A stretch of 9,757 bases of DNA from DASYAN01 sp036501345 (GCA_036501345.1 DASYAN010000019.1:1-9757), one strand, 5' to 3'; positions 1 through 6,729 are shown, numbered from the stretch's first letter. Notes: generated by a model not told the origin, from the sequence alone. Made by a program: numbers and translations.

Positions 1-2
1 GC

Positions 3-1772
3 CATATCCTTTCGGTTGCCGATGTTGGTATGCTCTTTCATCTTCCTCAGTCGGCTGACCTGACCGATCTTCCATTGGTTGAGCGTGGTCGCGCACGAAC
101 CTTTCTGGCACCGCAATCGCTGACGATCGGCCAAGGCTGGAACATCGGGATATCCACCCATGCCGGACATGTCGTTCCTGTGTCCCTGCCTCTCGCGGAA
201 CTGCGCCGGAATTTCCTGGCTCTGGCAAGCACTGGCAAAGGGAAAAGCACGCTCTTTCAGCATGTCGCTCAAGCACTGCTCTGCACACCCACTCCCGGCG
301 ATGGGCCGTCTGCCCTGCAGAGGTCTGTTGAGGAGATGGACGGCTTGTTTGTCTTAGAGCCTCATCGGGAAATGATCGAAGCGATCCTTGGCCTCACGCC
401 TACCTGGAAACGAGAGAGCGTGATCTTGGTCGATCTGGCCAATCGTGACTACCCTGTCGGCATTAACCCGATTGACGCGACGCTCGGGCGTGACCGTGAC
501 AAGGCAATCGACAATCTGCTCGTGATTTTTGAGCACATCTGGGCAAACAGCTGGGGACCACGCACCGAAAATGTCATGGAGTACTCTCTCAAGACGCTAG
601 CCGATGCCAACGACACGTTGGTTCGGCAAGACCCGCAGAACGGTCCTGATGCACAGTATACCCTGCTTGATGTGATCGCTCTTCTACGCCAGCAGAGCTT
701 CCGTCACACCGTGATGGATCAGGTCCGCGACCCGGTGCTCAAAACCTGGTGGCAGCGCTACTATGAGCCGATGGACCTGCGCTTCCAACTGGAGGTCATT
801 TCCTCGGTGATCAACAAGCTCTCCAAGTTTGCCAGCTCACGTGTCTCGCGCCGCATTCTGGGACAACCTCGTTCGACCCTCAATCTCTCACAGATCGTCG
901 GGCAGGGACAGATCCTGCTCATCAGCACCGCAGCAGGCATCGTTGGCTCGGATATCTCAACGTTGATTGGCTCGTTCTTGCTCGGCCTGTTCCATATGAC
1001 TCTGGCTGAGCAGGCAGAGATGCATCAGGCACAGCGTCGGCATTACCTCGCGCTTATTGATGAGTTCCAGGTCTATCAGGGAGTGGATTGGAATAGTATG
1101 CTTGCCGAGCTACGCAAAGTGGGAGGCAGTTTTGGCTTGGCAACGCAGTCTCTGGCCTATCTGGACAAGATGGACAAGACCCTGCGTGCCACGGTGATGG
1201 CCAATATCGACCATCTGTTCGCCTTCGCCATGGCCGCCGAGGATGCTCGCCTCCTGCGTGAATTGGAGGGCGTTGAGGTTGAGGACATCACCAACCTCGA
1301 CAACTATATGTGCTACGTCCGAGCCTCACTGGGCACGAGGCGGCTCCCTGTCTTCTCCCTCACGATCGATCCGCCTACCGCTCCCGACCATGAGGGAGCA
1401 CAGTGGATTCGCAGGCGCAGTCAGCAGCGCGATGCTCGTCCAGTCGCAGTAGTCGATGAGATGCTCGCTGCCTCATCTCGACGTGGCTCCTCTCCCGATC
1501 CTTCATCGCAGGGCAACACAGGCGAAAAGACGAGGGGACTAGGTGCCACGCCAGCAGACCAGACGGACGAGAAGCCCAAAGCTTCCCATGGCACTCGCGG
1601 CAAACGTCGTTCATCCAAAGCCAAAACAGCCCCAACACGAGAGCAGAGAGAAGCGGAGATCTCTAGAGAGCGACAGGAAGATCCACCCGAGGAGGGATGG
1701 AGCCATCCGCTGCTCTATGAAGGGATCGGACCCGATGGATGGGGCAAAGAGGAGCAATACCATGAGCATTGA
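3..1772 (+). CDS. VirD4/TraG/HerA-like DNA-translocating ATPase (C-terminal part; 5' end outside window)
   Basis: This is an ATPase of the type IV secretion coupling-protein/HerA superfamily, which moves or threads DNA using ATP. Numbering from the ATG at 30, a Walker A motif ASTGKGKST lies at residues 66-74. A Walker B motif LALIDEF lies at 340-346 (D344, E345), and a GLATQS sensor-like motif at 369-374. The stretch LFVLEPHRE...VILVDLANR...GINPID between the Walker motifs is typical of the VirD4-like branch. Residues from about 475 onward are charged, Ser/Pro-rich and probably disordered. The frame is open through the left edge (it reads HILSVADVGM into the ATG at 30) and no Shine-Dalgarno precedes that ATG. 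The true start therefore lies upstream and the protein is partial here. It overlaps the next gene by 11 bases, so the two are probably co-translated. The superfamily is clear; whether it serves conjugation or element replication is inference. Confidence 0.85.
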   Translation, partial: HILSVADVGMLFHLPQSADLTDLPLVERGRARTFLAPQSLTIGQGWNIGISTHAGHVVPVSLPLAELRRNFLALASTGKGKSTLFQHVAQALLCTPTPGDGPSALQRSVEEMDGLFVLEPHREMIEAILGLTPTWKRESVILVDLANRDYPVGINPIDATLGRDRDKAIDNLLVIFEHIWANSWGPRTENVMEYSLKTLADANDTLVRQDPQNGPDAQYTLLDVIALLRQQSFRHTVMDQVRDPVLKTWWQRYYEPMDLRFQLEVISSVINKLSKFASSRVSRRILGQPRSTLNLSQIVGQGQILLISTAAGIVGSDISTLIGSFLLGLFHMTLAEQAEMHQAQRRHYLALIDEFQVYQGVDWNSMLAELRKVGGSFGLATQSLAYLDKMDKTLRATVMANIDHLFAFAMAAEDARLLRELEGVEVEDITNLDNYMCYVRASLGTRRLPVFSLTIDPPTAPDHEGAQWIRRRSQQRDARPVAVVDEMLAASSRRGSSPDPSSQGNTGEKTRGLGATPADQTDEKPKASHGTRGKRRSSKAKTAPTREQREAEISRERQEDPPEEGWSHPLLYEGIGPDGWGKEEQYHEH

Positions 1773-3930
1773 ATCACGAGGCAAACCCAGGCGCTTTCGA
1801 CGGGCTGAGGTGGATGAGGCACTCGCCGCCCTCAAGCACGAAGATCTCCAACTTCTGCGATGGGTATTGCGCTATCCCTTCTGCCGCGCAGAGGATCTCT
1901 CCCAGGCGCGGTCGATGAGACGCTCCACCATCTATCGGCATCTGACCTTCCTGCAGGATCTCGGTGTGGTGGAGTGCATCACCCCTGCGACCCTGGGACC
2001 AACAGGCTGCTCGCTCTACCATCTTTCCAATCTGGGCATTCACGTGGTGGCAACCCATATGCACCGATCAGCAACAGCGCTCTCGCGATACTGCCACACA
2101 GACGAAGAGAGCCTGCTAGCGTACCTGCCCCGTCTTTACGCACTCGGCACGCTGCAGGACCTCATTAACGGCATCCATGCGCTGGCTCCTCAAAAACTGG
2201 GGCTGTTTGGGCGTCCTGCATCGGTCTGGTGGGCCTGTGTTCGTGACTACCGCCATCGCTTTTCCTATCGAGAGCGCCCGTGTGCGGTCCAAGCATCTGG
2301 AGGACTGGTGCTGCAGGTGCGTCCTACCACCACACAGGGCGAGGCGGCTCCTGACCGCTGGTATAGCCTGTTTATGGTGCTCGATAACGGCATCGGGAGT
2401 GTCGACCTGATCACCGAGCAAATCCGAGGGCTGCTCTCTTACCGCGAGAGTCCCGGGCGTTGGTCGGGAGAGCACTCCTATTACCACGCCTTTCCCACCA
2501 TCCTGGTTGTGGCAACGACGGCTCACCGCAAGGAACACTGGGTACGCAAAGCACGAGAGGTCGCAGCTCACATGCAGGCCGATCCACTGGAGGGGATGAT
2601 TACGTCATTAGAAGAGATAGAGCGTCAGGAGAACCTCGCCCAGTTTCCCTGGCTGCTCCCGTGGCGCAGTCTCTCTGATCATACCCCCTGTCATTTACAG
2701 GACCTGCTTGATCCGATGCCACAGGAAGCCATTCCTCCCGGCCTCTTGCTCCCCCACGAATGGCAGGATCTCGACTTCAAAGATCTGCCTGCTGCTACGA
2801 CACCAAGACAAATGGGACGCCCTCTTGCGACGGTGATTGGGGGTCATTTCACCTTGCGGGCCCAGCAGATGCGCCCAGAACCATCAGAGAGCCTCACGAC
2901 CAGCGAGCAGACAGCGCTCCTGAGCTTGTTACTCACACGCCGTCTGCTTGACCTGCTGACATTCATCCTGGACCATCCGATGATCTCGATCAAAGAACTG
3001 GCCGCATTGCACGGGGTGCAGGTGACAAGTATGGAACGCTACATCTGTGAATTACGCAGGCTCGGCTGCTTGGAACTGGTTGATACCAGACGCTACCAGC
3101 AAGAAATCGGCAAGCGAGCACCACACAAGCTCCGAGACAACCTGATCGTCAAAGCTGATATCGGGCAACGCTGGCAACTCTCTGTGTGCGGGATGCGTTT
3201 GCTGGCGAGTGCCTACCACTTCAGCCTTCACACGATGGCATTGGAGGAGGAAACACAACACCAAGGGCCGGAACACGAAGGAGAGCCAGTCCCCCCAAAT
3301 GGCAAGAGGGAGGATAGCCGAGAGTTGATCCAGCGAAGCTCAGCGGGCCTCTTTGGGCAACGACGCGTGGAGCACAATACTGGCGTGTACGGTTTTTTTG
3401 CTCAGCTCAACCAGGCAGCACAACACGAGCGTGAGCAGGGGCGCAGACACCAGTTGCTCTGGTGGGAGACCGGCATCTTCATCGGGCGGCGCTATCGCGG
3501 CCAGGACCAGATGCACAACCTGCGGCCAGATGCTCTGGCAGCCTATCAGGTAGGCGAACGGACCATCCGCTTTTGGCTGGAATGGGATCGCAATACGATG
3601 GGCACGAAGGATCTCATGGAGAAGTTTGCGTCCTACCAGTATTATATCCGCGCACGAGAATGGTCACGCGAACACCTGCTCCTGCCTTGGTTACTCATCG
3701 TGGTCCCTGATTACGACCAGGAGCGACGCATCACAAGCATTCTCACCCAGCATTTCGGAGCGATCAGTGGACTCACCCTGCGTATCACGACAGAGAGCCG
3801 CATCGCTGACCGAGGCCCACTTGCAGAGATCTGGCTGCCGGTCTTGCCAGTGCAAGAGGCTCTGCAGGACCACCACCAAGCAGCCGTGCGCTGTCGCTTC
3901 TTCGAGGTCGATCCAAAAAAGCGGTTCTGA
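1762..3930 (+). CDS. Replication-relaxation family protein with two winged helices and a nuclease-like C-terminal domain
   Basis: A 722-residue protein of the replication-relaxation type, found on plasmids and integrative elements beside VirD4/HerA-like ATPases. The ATG at 1762 is chosen because AAAGAGGAG (1746-1754) sits 7 bases upstream; the frame is open back to 1543 but that part only shadows the ATPase gene. Residues about 28-73 form a winged helix (AEDLSQ...RRSTIYRHLTFLQDLGVVE). A second lies at about 394-443 (ISIKELAALHGVQVTSMERYICELRRLG). The C-terminal domain carries RPDA at 588-591, FWLEWDR at 604-610 (E607, D609) and K616/K621. This D...ExD...K spacing resembles a PD-(D/E)XK nuclease core, which is inference from pattern alone. 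The likely role is binding element DNA at an origin or transfer site together with the ATPase. The length exceeds the usual 200-400 residues because of the duplicated DNA-binding part. Confidence 0.8.
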   Translation: MSIESRGKPRRFRRAEVDEALAALKHEDLQLLRWVLRYPFCRAEDLSQARSMRRSTIYRHLTFLQDLGVVECITPATLGPTGCSLYHLSNLGIHVVATHMHRSATALSRYCHTDEESLLAYLPRLYALGTLQDLINGIHALAPQKLGLFGRPASVWWACVRDYRHRFSYRERPCAVQASGGLVLQVRPTTTQGEAAPDRWYSLFMVLDNGIGSVDLITEQIRGLLSYRESPGRWSGEHSYYHAFPTILVVATTAHRKEHWVRKAREVAAHMQADPLEGMITSLEEIERQENLAQFPWLLPWRSLSDHTPCHLQDLLDPMPQEAIPPGLLLPHEWQDLDFKDLPAATTPRQMGRPLATVIGGHFTLRAQQMRPEPSESLTTSEQTALLSLLLTRRLLDLLTFILDHPMISIKELAALHGVQVTSMERYICELRRLGCLELVDTRRYQQEIGKRAPHKLRDNLIVKADIGQRWQLSVCGMRLLASAYHFSLHTMALEEETQHQGPEHEGEPVPPNGKREDSRELIQRSSAGLFGQRRVEHNTGVYGFFAQLNQAAQHEREQGRRHQLLWWETGIFIGRRYRGQDQMHNLRPDALAAYQVGERTIRFWLEWDRNTMGTKDLMEKFASYQYYIRAREWSREHLLLPWLLIVVPDYDQERRITSILTQHFGAISGLTLRITTESRIADRGPLAEIWLPVLPVQEALQDHHQAAVRCRFFEVDPKKRF

Positions 3931-4056
3931 ATCCTGCTCGTGAGAAAGAAAGCAGACCACAAGAAGAACACGTGTTTCTTGAAAAAAAAGAGCGTGAGAG
4001 ATCGATGGAACGTGAGTCTCACTGAGTGCATGATGAATACAAACAAGGAGCAAAGC
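3931..4056. other. Intergenic stretch with A-rich and palindromic sequence
   Basis: This is 126 bases between the replication-relaxation gene and the excisionase-like gene. It contains an imperfect palindrome at 3960-3981 (CAAGAA and ACAC pairing with GTGTTTCTTG, with a GA bulge) and then eight A residues at 3982-3989. A run of A, not T, follows the palindrome on the plus strand, so it does not look like a terminator for the upstream gene. No convincing promoter was seen. Confidence 0.35.
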
Positions 4057-4260
4057 ATGCAAGACCATTTAGAAGCAGAAGCACCGCCAGGGCTGCTGAC
4101 GATCCCGCAAGTTGCCGAGTACCTTGGCGTGTGTCGAGCCCATGTCTACAAACTCATCAACAACGGCCTGCCCATGATCCGACTTGGACTCTCTGTGCGC
4201 ATTCAGATGACGTCATTACAGCGGTGGTTGCAAGACCAGGAGGAGATCACTCCTCTTTGA
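4057..4260 (+). CDS. Excisionase-type helix-turn-helix protein (copy 1)
   Basis: A 67-residue protein consisting almost entirely of a MerR-like excisionase helix-turn-helix of the HTH_17 type. LLTIPQVAEYLGVCRAHVYKLI at about residues 13-34 gives the helix-turn-helix. The following PMIRLGLSVRIQMTSLQRWL at about 39-58 gives the wing and the closing W/L of this family. The start at 4057 is chosen over in-frame ATGs at 4030 and 4033 because AAGGAG (4045-4050) lies 6 bases before it. Proteins of this type usually direct a nearby tyrosine integrase towards excision or act as small regulators. The base composition resembles the G+C-rich genes before it rather than the integrase cassette after it, so it may belong to the ATPase/replication-relaxation module. 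Fold confident; directionality role inferred. Confidence 0.78.
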   Translation: MQDHLEAEAPPGLLTIPQVAEYLGVCRAHVYKLINNGLPMIRLGLSVRIQMTSLQRWLQDQEEITPL

Positions 4261-4267
4261 TCGCGCA

Positions 4268-4342
4268 TAGTGGTCTCTCAGTCGAGCGGCTCGGTCATAC
4301 CCATGACCCACTAGTACCACTACTTGATAAGAGACCATTTTT
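4268..4342 (+). terminator. Possible terminator or attenuator with competing stems
   Basis: TGGTCTCT (4271-4278) pairs perfectly with AGAGACCA (4330-4337), extended by G-U and A-U pairs, and TTTTT follows at 4338-4342. The long interior holds its own hairpins: GGTCAT/ATGACC (4293-4298 with 4303-4308) and GAG/CTC (4284-4286 with 4290-4292). The left arm TAGTGGT (4268-4274) can instead pair with ACCACTA (4316-4322), which would break the terminator stem. This could simply end the excisionase transcript or act as an attenuator in front of the integrase fragment. Confidence 0.4.
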
Positions 4343-4354
4343 CTGTACTATAAG
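4324..4354 (+). promoter_or_regulatory. Candidate promoter for the integrase-fragment cassette
   Basis: TTGATA at 4324-4329 is followed after 16 bases by TACTAT (4346-4351), or after 19 bases by TATAAG (4349-4354). Both are sigma-70-like pairs. The -35 element overlaps the right arm of the putative terminator stem just before. Weak evidence from consensus matching only. Confidence 0.3.
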
Positions 4355-4405
4355 AAATGTCTGATTGATGGTCAATGAGACAAAGAAGAAGAAAGGACAT
4401 CCGTT

Positions 4406-4819
4406 ATGGCACAACATGGACATGGCGATTGTTCCATCTTCAAACGCAGTGACGGAAGATGGCCCGCCAGAATGACGCTAGAAGGAAGCAAAAGAAATGG
4501 GAAAACAAGAAAGGAGGCTCAAGAAAGATTAAACGTTGCCCTCTCTGAACATCAACAAGGCATGGGAGTCACAGGGCCACAGCAAAAATATGAACAGTTT
4601 TTCGTCCATTGGTTGGAGTCTGTTCATAAGCAGAGTATTCGAGAGCGAACGTATGAGCGGTATGAGCACATGAGACGGCTTCACCTTCTCCCAGATCTTG
4701 GACATCATCCCCTTGAGAAACTGTCGGCTCACCACCTTCAATGGTTCTCTACAAGCAAAAGAGAAGAAGGTCTCTCTGCCACAACAATCATTCGTTTACA
4801 GGTTCATGAAAACGCATAG
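4406..4819 (+). pseudogene. Tyrosine integrase N-terminal half without catalytic domain
   Basis: A 137-residue ORF matching the first third of a phage/ICE-type tyrosine integrase. Residues about 5-45 are an AP2-like arm-binding domain (CSIFKRSDGRW, then GKTRKEAQERL). Residues about 60-130 are the SAM-like core-binding domain (FFVHWLESV...RTYERYEHMRRLHLLPDLG...GLSATTI). The frame then runs into RLQVHENA and stops, so the whole catalytic domain (R, K, HxxR, H, Y) is missing. The arm domain also seems about three residues shorter than that of the next ORF, just after KR. AGAAAGGA upstream of the ATG at 4406 could serve as ribosome binding site. The stop overlaps the Shine-Dalgarno of the next ORF. 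The simplest reading is a remnant of an earlier integrase; an expressed DNA-binding decoy is possible because the frame is undamaged. Confidence 0.7.
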
Positions 4820-4830
4820 GAGGTGCTTTT

Positions 4831-4992
4831 ATGGCAAAACGGAAGCGTCGTGCTCATGGTGAAGGTGGGTTGGTTCGGCGAAAAGATGGCCGATGGGCTG
4901 GGAGTTTCTATAACATTGAGGGCAAACGTGTCTATGTCTATGGGAATACTCAGCAGGAAGCTTTAGAGAAGCTGCGTAGTGTCCAAGAATAG
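4831..4992 (+). CDS. Stand-alone integrase arm-binding (AP2-like) domain, 53 residues
   Basis: A small ORF of 53 residues with a perfect AGGAGGT (4818-4824) 6 bases before its ATG. That sequence overlaps the stop codon of the preceding integrase fragment. The protein starts with a basic patch (MAKRKRR) and then HGEGGLVRRKDGRWAGSF. It continues through YVYGNTQQEALEKL to the end of the domain, and stops there. This is the three-stranded arm-type DNA-binding domain that normally heads tyrosine integrases. Its neighbours on both sides carry the same DGRW-containing domain. It has no core-binding or catalytic part. It may be a deletion remnant of another integrase or a small protein that competes for integrase arm sites. 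Its own stop (TAG 4990-4992) overlaps the ribosome binding site of the next gene. The domain is fairly sure, function unknown. Confidence 0.62.
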   Translation: MAKRKRRAHGEGGLVRRKDGRWAGSFYNIEGKRVYVYGNTQQEALEKLRSVQE

Positions 4993-5002
4993 GAGGTGTT
5001 CT

Positions 5003-5242
5003 ATGCCCAGACCACGTAAGACTCAAGAGCAGACAAATAAGCTATTGTCCCTTCCTGGTGCTACACCATCAGGGCTACTAGATACTGCTGGGGCTGCTAA
5101 ATGGCTTGGTATAAGTAGAACGAAGCTTTTTGAATTTATGCAACAAAAAGACTTCCCAGTTATGCGTCTAGCTGACCGAACCGTTCGCTTTGATCCAAAT
5201 AGCCTGTACCAATGGGCTCTTAAACGACAGCACTTTCTATAG
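5003..5242 (+). CDS. Excisionase-type helix-turn-helix protein (copy 2)
   Basis: A 79-residue protein with a basic N-terminus and an HTH_17/excisionase domain at about residues 25-72. It has LLDTAGAAKWLGISRTKLFEFM, then FPVMRLADRTVRFDPNSLYQWAL, the usual wing and closing W. The start at 5003 is chosen because AGGAGGTG (4991-4998) lies just upstream and overlaps the stop of the preceding ORF; an upstream in-frame start at 4979 would lie inside that ORF. It sits 63 bases before the full-length integrase, the usual xis-int order, so it is the likely directionality factor for that integrase. It shares fold but little sequence with copy 1 at 4057-4260 and has a more A+T-rich composition. Confidence 0.77.
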   Translation: MPRPRKTQEQTNKLLSLPGATPSGLLDTAGAAKWLGISRTKLFEFMQQKDFPVMRLADRTVRFDPNSLYQWALKRQHFL

Positions 5243-5305
5243 TGCATTGGTTGATACACTACGCGATTCATAGCACATTGCATTTTTATACAAGGAGATC
5301 ACGTC

Positions 5306-6478
5306 ATGCCAAAAGAGGAAAGCTCAGAAGATACACGGAAGCAACCTCGTAGAGTTAGAGGTGAGGGTAGCGTTTTCCAACGTCAAGATGGACGCTGGGT
5401 TGCTAGTATCCCATTGGGAAACGGCAAGAAAAAGATACTTTACTTTGAGACGCGTAAGGAAGCTGAGCAAGCCAAACGTAGAGCATTGAATGAGCTAGAG
5501 CAAAGAAGACTAGTCACAGGACCAGACCAGACATTCAATGACTACCTAGAGTACTGGCTAGACATTCAGCAGATTGCATTAAAAGAGGGAACATACTCCA
5601 TGTATCATCGATATCTCACGCGCTGCATTGTACCAGAGCTTGGATATATGAAGCTGCAGAAATTAACAGGTGATATGTTCCAATCTGTGTACACCAAGTG
5701 GCTAAAAGAGGGAATGTCGCCTAACACAATTCGTCTCATTCATTCCATTGTTGCAAAAGCTCTCGGTGATGCCGTGAAATGGAAAAAGCTTCCTTTCAAT
5801 CCTGCTAAGGATGCCACTCCACCAAGAGAAGAAAAGCGTAATATGACGGTTTTAGATCTGGAGCAAGCAAAAGCGCTGTTAGAATATGCTCGGTTTACGA
5901 AGTTTGATTGCTTACTCCATGTCGCTTTGCTCGGCTTGCGTCGTGGAGAACTGCTTGGTCTGAAATGGCAAGATATCGATTTCAACAGGGCTGAGTTAAA
6001 GATTCAGCGCTCCCTCTCCTACATTCATAATCCTGATACAGGCCATTATGAGTTTGTTGAGGGCAAACCTAAAACTGCTACAAGTTGTCGCATTATCAGT
6101 TTACCTCGGTTTGTCATTGATGCCTTACTGCTCCATCGAGAAGGGCAATTGTTCAGACAATCACACTCCTATCACTGGCAACATAAGGACTTGGTATTCT
6201 GTACAGAGCATGGCGGATATATCAACCCTGGGAACCTATGGGTTGAGTTTAAAGAGCTACTCAAAAATGCAGGATTACCGTCGATAAGATTTCATGATTT
6301 ACGGCATAGCGCTGCTTCCATATGGCTAGCGTTAGGTATCAACCCCAAGATTATTCAAGAACTGCTTGGACATAGTAACATTAGTATAACACTGGATACT
6401 TATTCTCACGTCCTACCAACAATGCATAAGGAGGTAATGAACACCTTGGATGCTTCTTTCAAGAAAACGCAAGAGTAG
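5306..6478 (+). CDS. Tyrosine recombinase/integrase, full length
   Basis: A 390-residue site-specific integrase of the phage/ICE type that cuts and rejoins attachment sites through a covalent tyrosine intermediate. Residues about 18-65 are the arm-binding domain (GEGSVFQRQDGRW...ETRKEAEQA). Residues about 75-160 are the SAM-like core-binding domain (FNDYLEYWLDIQ...SPNTIRLIHSIV). The catalytic domain has R212 in LGLRRGE, K256 in KPKTATS, H330 and R333 in HDLRHS, H356 in LLGHSNI and the nucleophile Y366 in TLDTYSHV. Nothing essential is missing. The start at 5306 has AAGGAG (5292-5297) 8 bases upstream. The excisionase-like gene before it is the probable partner. A strong terminator lies 28 bases after the stop. 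It probably moves the element containing the left-hand genes, which is inference. Confidence 0.93.
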   Translation: MPKEESSEDTRKQPRRVRGEGSVFQRQDGRWVASIPLGNGKKKILYFETRKEAEQAKRRALNELEQRRLVTGPDQTFNDYLEYWLDIQQIALKEGTYSMYHRYLTRCIVPELGYMKLQKLTGDMFQSVYTKWLKEGMSPNTIRLIHSIVAKALGDAVKWKKLPFNPAKDATPPREEKRNMTVLDLEQAKALLEYARFTKFDCLLHVALLGLRRGELLGLKWQDIDFNRAELKIQRSLSYIHNPDTGHYEFVEGKPKTATSCRIISLPRFVIDALLLHREGQLFRQSHSYHWQHKDLVFCTEHGGYINPGNLWVEFKELLKNAGLPSIRFHDLRHSAASIWLALGINPKIIQELLGHSNISITLDTYSHVLPTMHKEVMNTLDASFKKTQE

Positions 6479-6506
6479 CCTCACCATTAAAACTAGTCTC
6501 TGGTCG

Positions 6507-6542
6507 GTCGGTATTCATTTTTTCTGAATGCCGACTCTTTTT
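6507..6542 (+). terminator. Rho-independent terminator after the integrase gene
   Basis: An 11-bp stem pairs 6507-6517 (GTCGGTATTCA) with 6525-6535 (TGAATGCCGAC) with one G-U wobble. The loop is 7 bases, and TCTTTTT follows at 6536-6542. It lies 28 bases past the integrase stop and has all the parts of an intrinsic terminator. Confidence 0.85.
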
Positions 6543-6608
6543 GTTCTCGAGTAGATGGCCTCAATCCGCTTGTCAAGCCAATTGAAGCCGCTAAAATTTT
6601 TGTGAATT

Positions 6609-6632
6609 TTGACACCTTATTTGACACCTTAT
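6609..6632 (+). repeat. Two tandem 12-bp direct repeats, candidate integrase arm sites
   Basis: TTGACACCTTAT occurs at 6609-6620 and immediately again at 6621-6632. Short tandem direct repeats beside an integrase gene are typical of arm-type sites bound by the integrase N-terminal domain. The TTGACA core also resembles a -35 box, but no good -10 lies at the right distance. The repeat is seen directly; the arm-site role is inference. Confidence 0.5.
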
Positions 6633-6729
6633 CACCTGTATTTACCCCTTCTAGGGTGGACTCTACCGGACTTTATTGAAAAGCTTTTGAGCTCAGAAGG
6701 TGGTCAATCAGCTTGCCAAAAAGCTGGAC

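Larger units (their letters stand above)
1..6632 (+). mobile_element. Right end of a putative integrative (conjugative or mobilizable) element
   Basis: The region groups a VirD4/HerA-like ATPase, a replication-relaxation protein, two excisionase-like proteins, two truncated integrase pieces and one complete integrase, all on one strand, and ends with tandem repeats before host-like genes begin. This gene set and the end-positioned integrase are typical of integrative elements. The left boundary is outside the window and no attachment core repeat was found, so the extent is an estimate. Confidence 0.5.

Noticed and set aside
1543..1761. In-frame N-terminal extension of the replication-relaxation protein
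   Set aside because: It lies wholly inside the ATPase gene in another frame, has no domain similarity, and the ATG at 1762 has a perfectly placed AGAGGAG.
2116..2571. A 151-codon minus-strand open frame
   Set aside because: It lies inside the replication-relaxation gene, has no recognisable domain or ribosome site, and fits an antisense shadow of a G+C-rich gene.
3960..3981. Palindrome after the replication-relaxation gene as a terminator
   Set aside because: It is followed by A residues rather than T on the plus strand, and there is a bulge in the stem.
3940..4056. N-terminal extension of the first excisionase, giving 106 residues
   Set aside because: Lys-rich sequence without family similarity; AAGGAG with correct spacing supports the start at 4057.
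3691..4068. Minus-strand open frames of 115 and 125 codons crossing the gap before the first excisionase
   Set aside because: They overlap the end of the replication-relaxation gene, are rich in Ser/Cys/Leu/Phe without domain pattern, and depend on the A-tract read as Phe/Lys runs.
5240..5261. TAGTG/CACTA hairpin between the second excisionase and the integrase
   Set aside because: Only five base pairs with a 12-base loop and no T-tract; not distinguishable from chance.
6486..6496. ATTAAAACTAG shared with the hairpin at 7594 as an attachment-site direct repeat
   Set aside because: Only 11 A/T-rich bases match and the flanks diverge at once; the second copy is part of a terminator stem.
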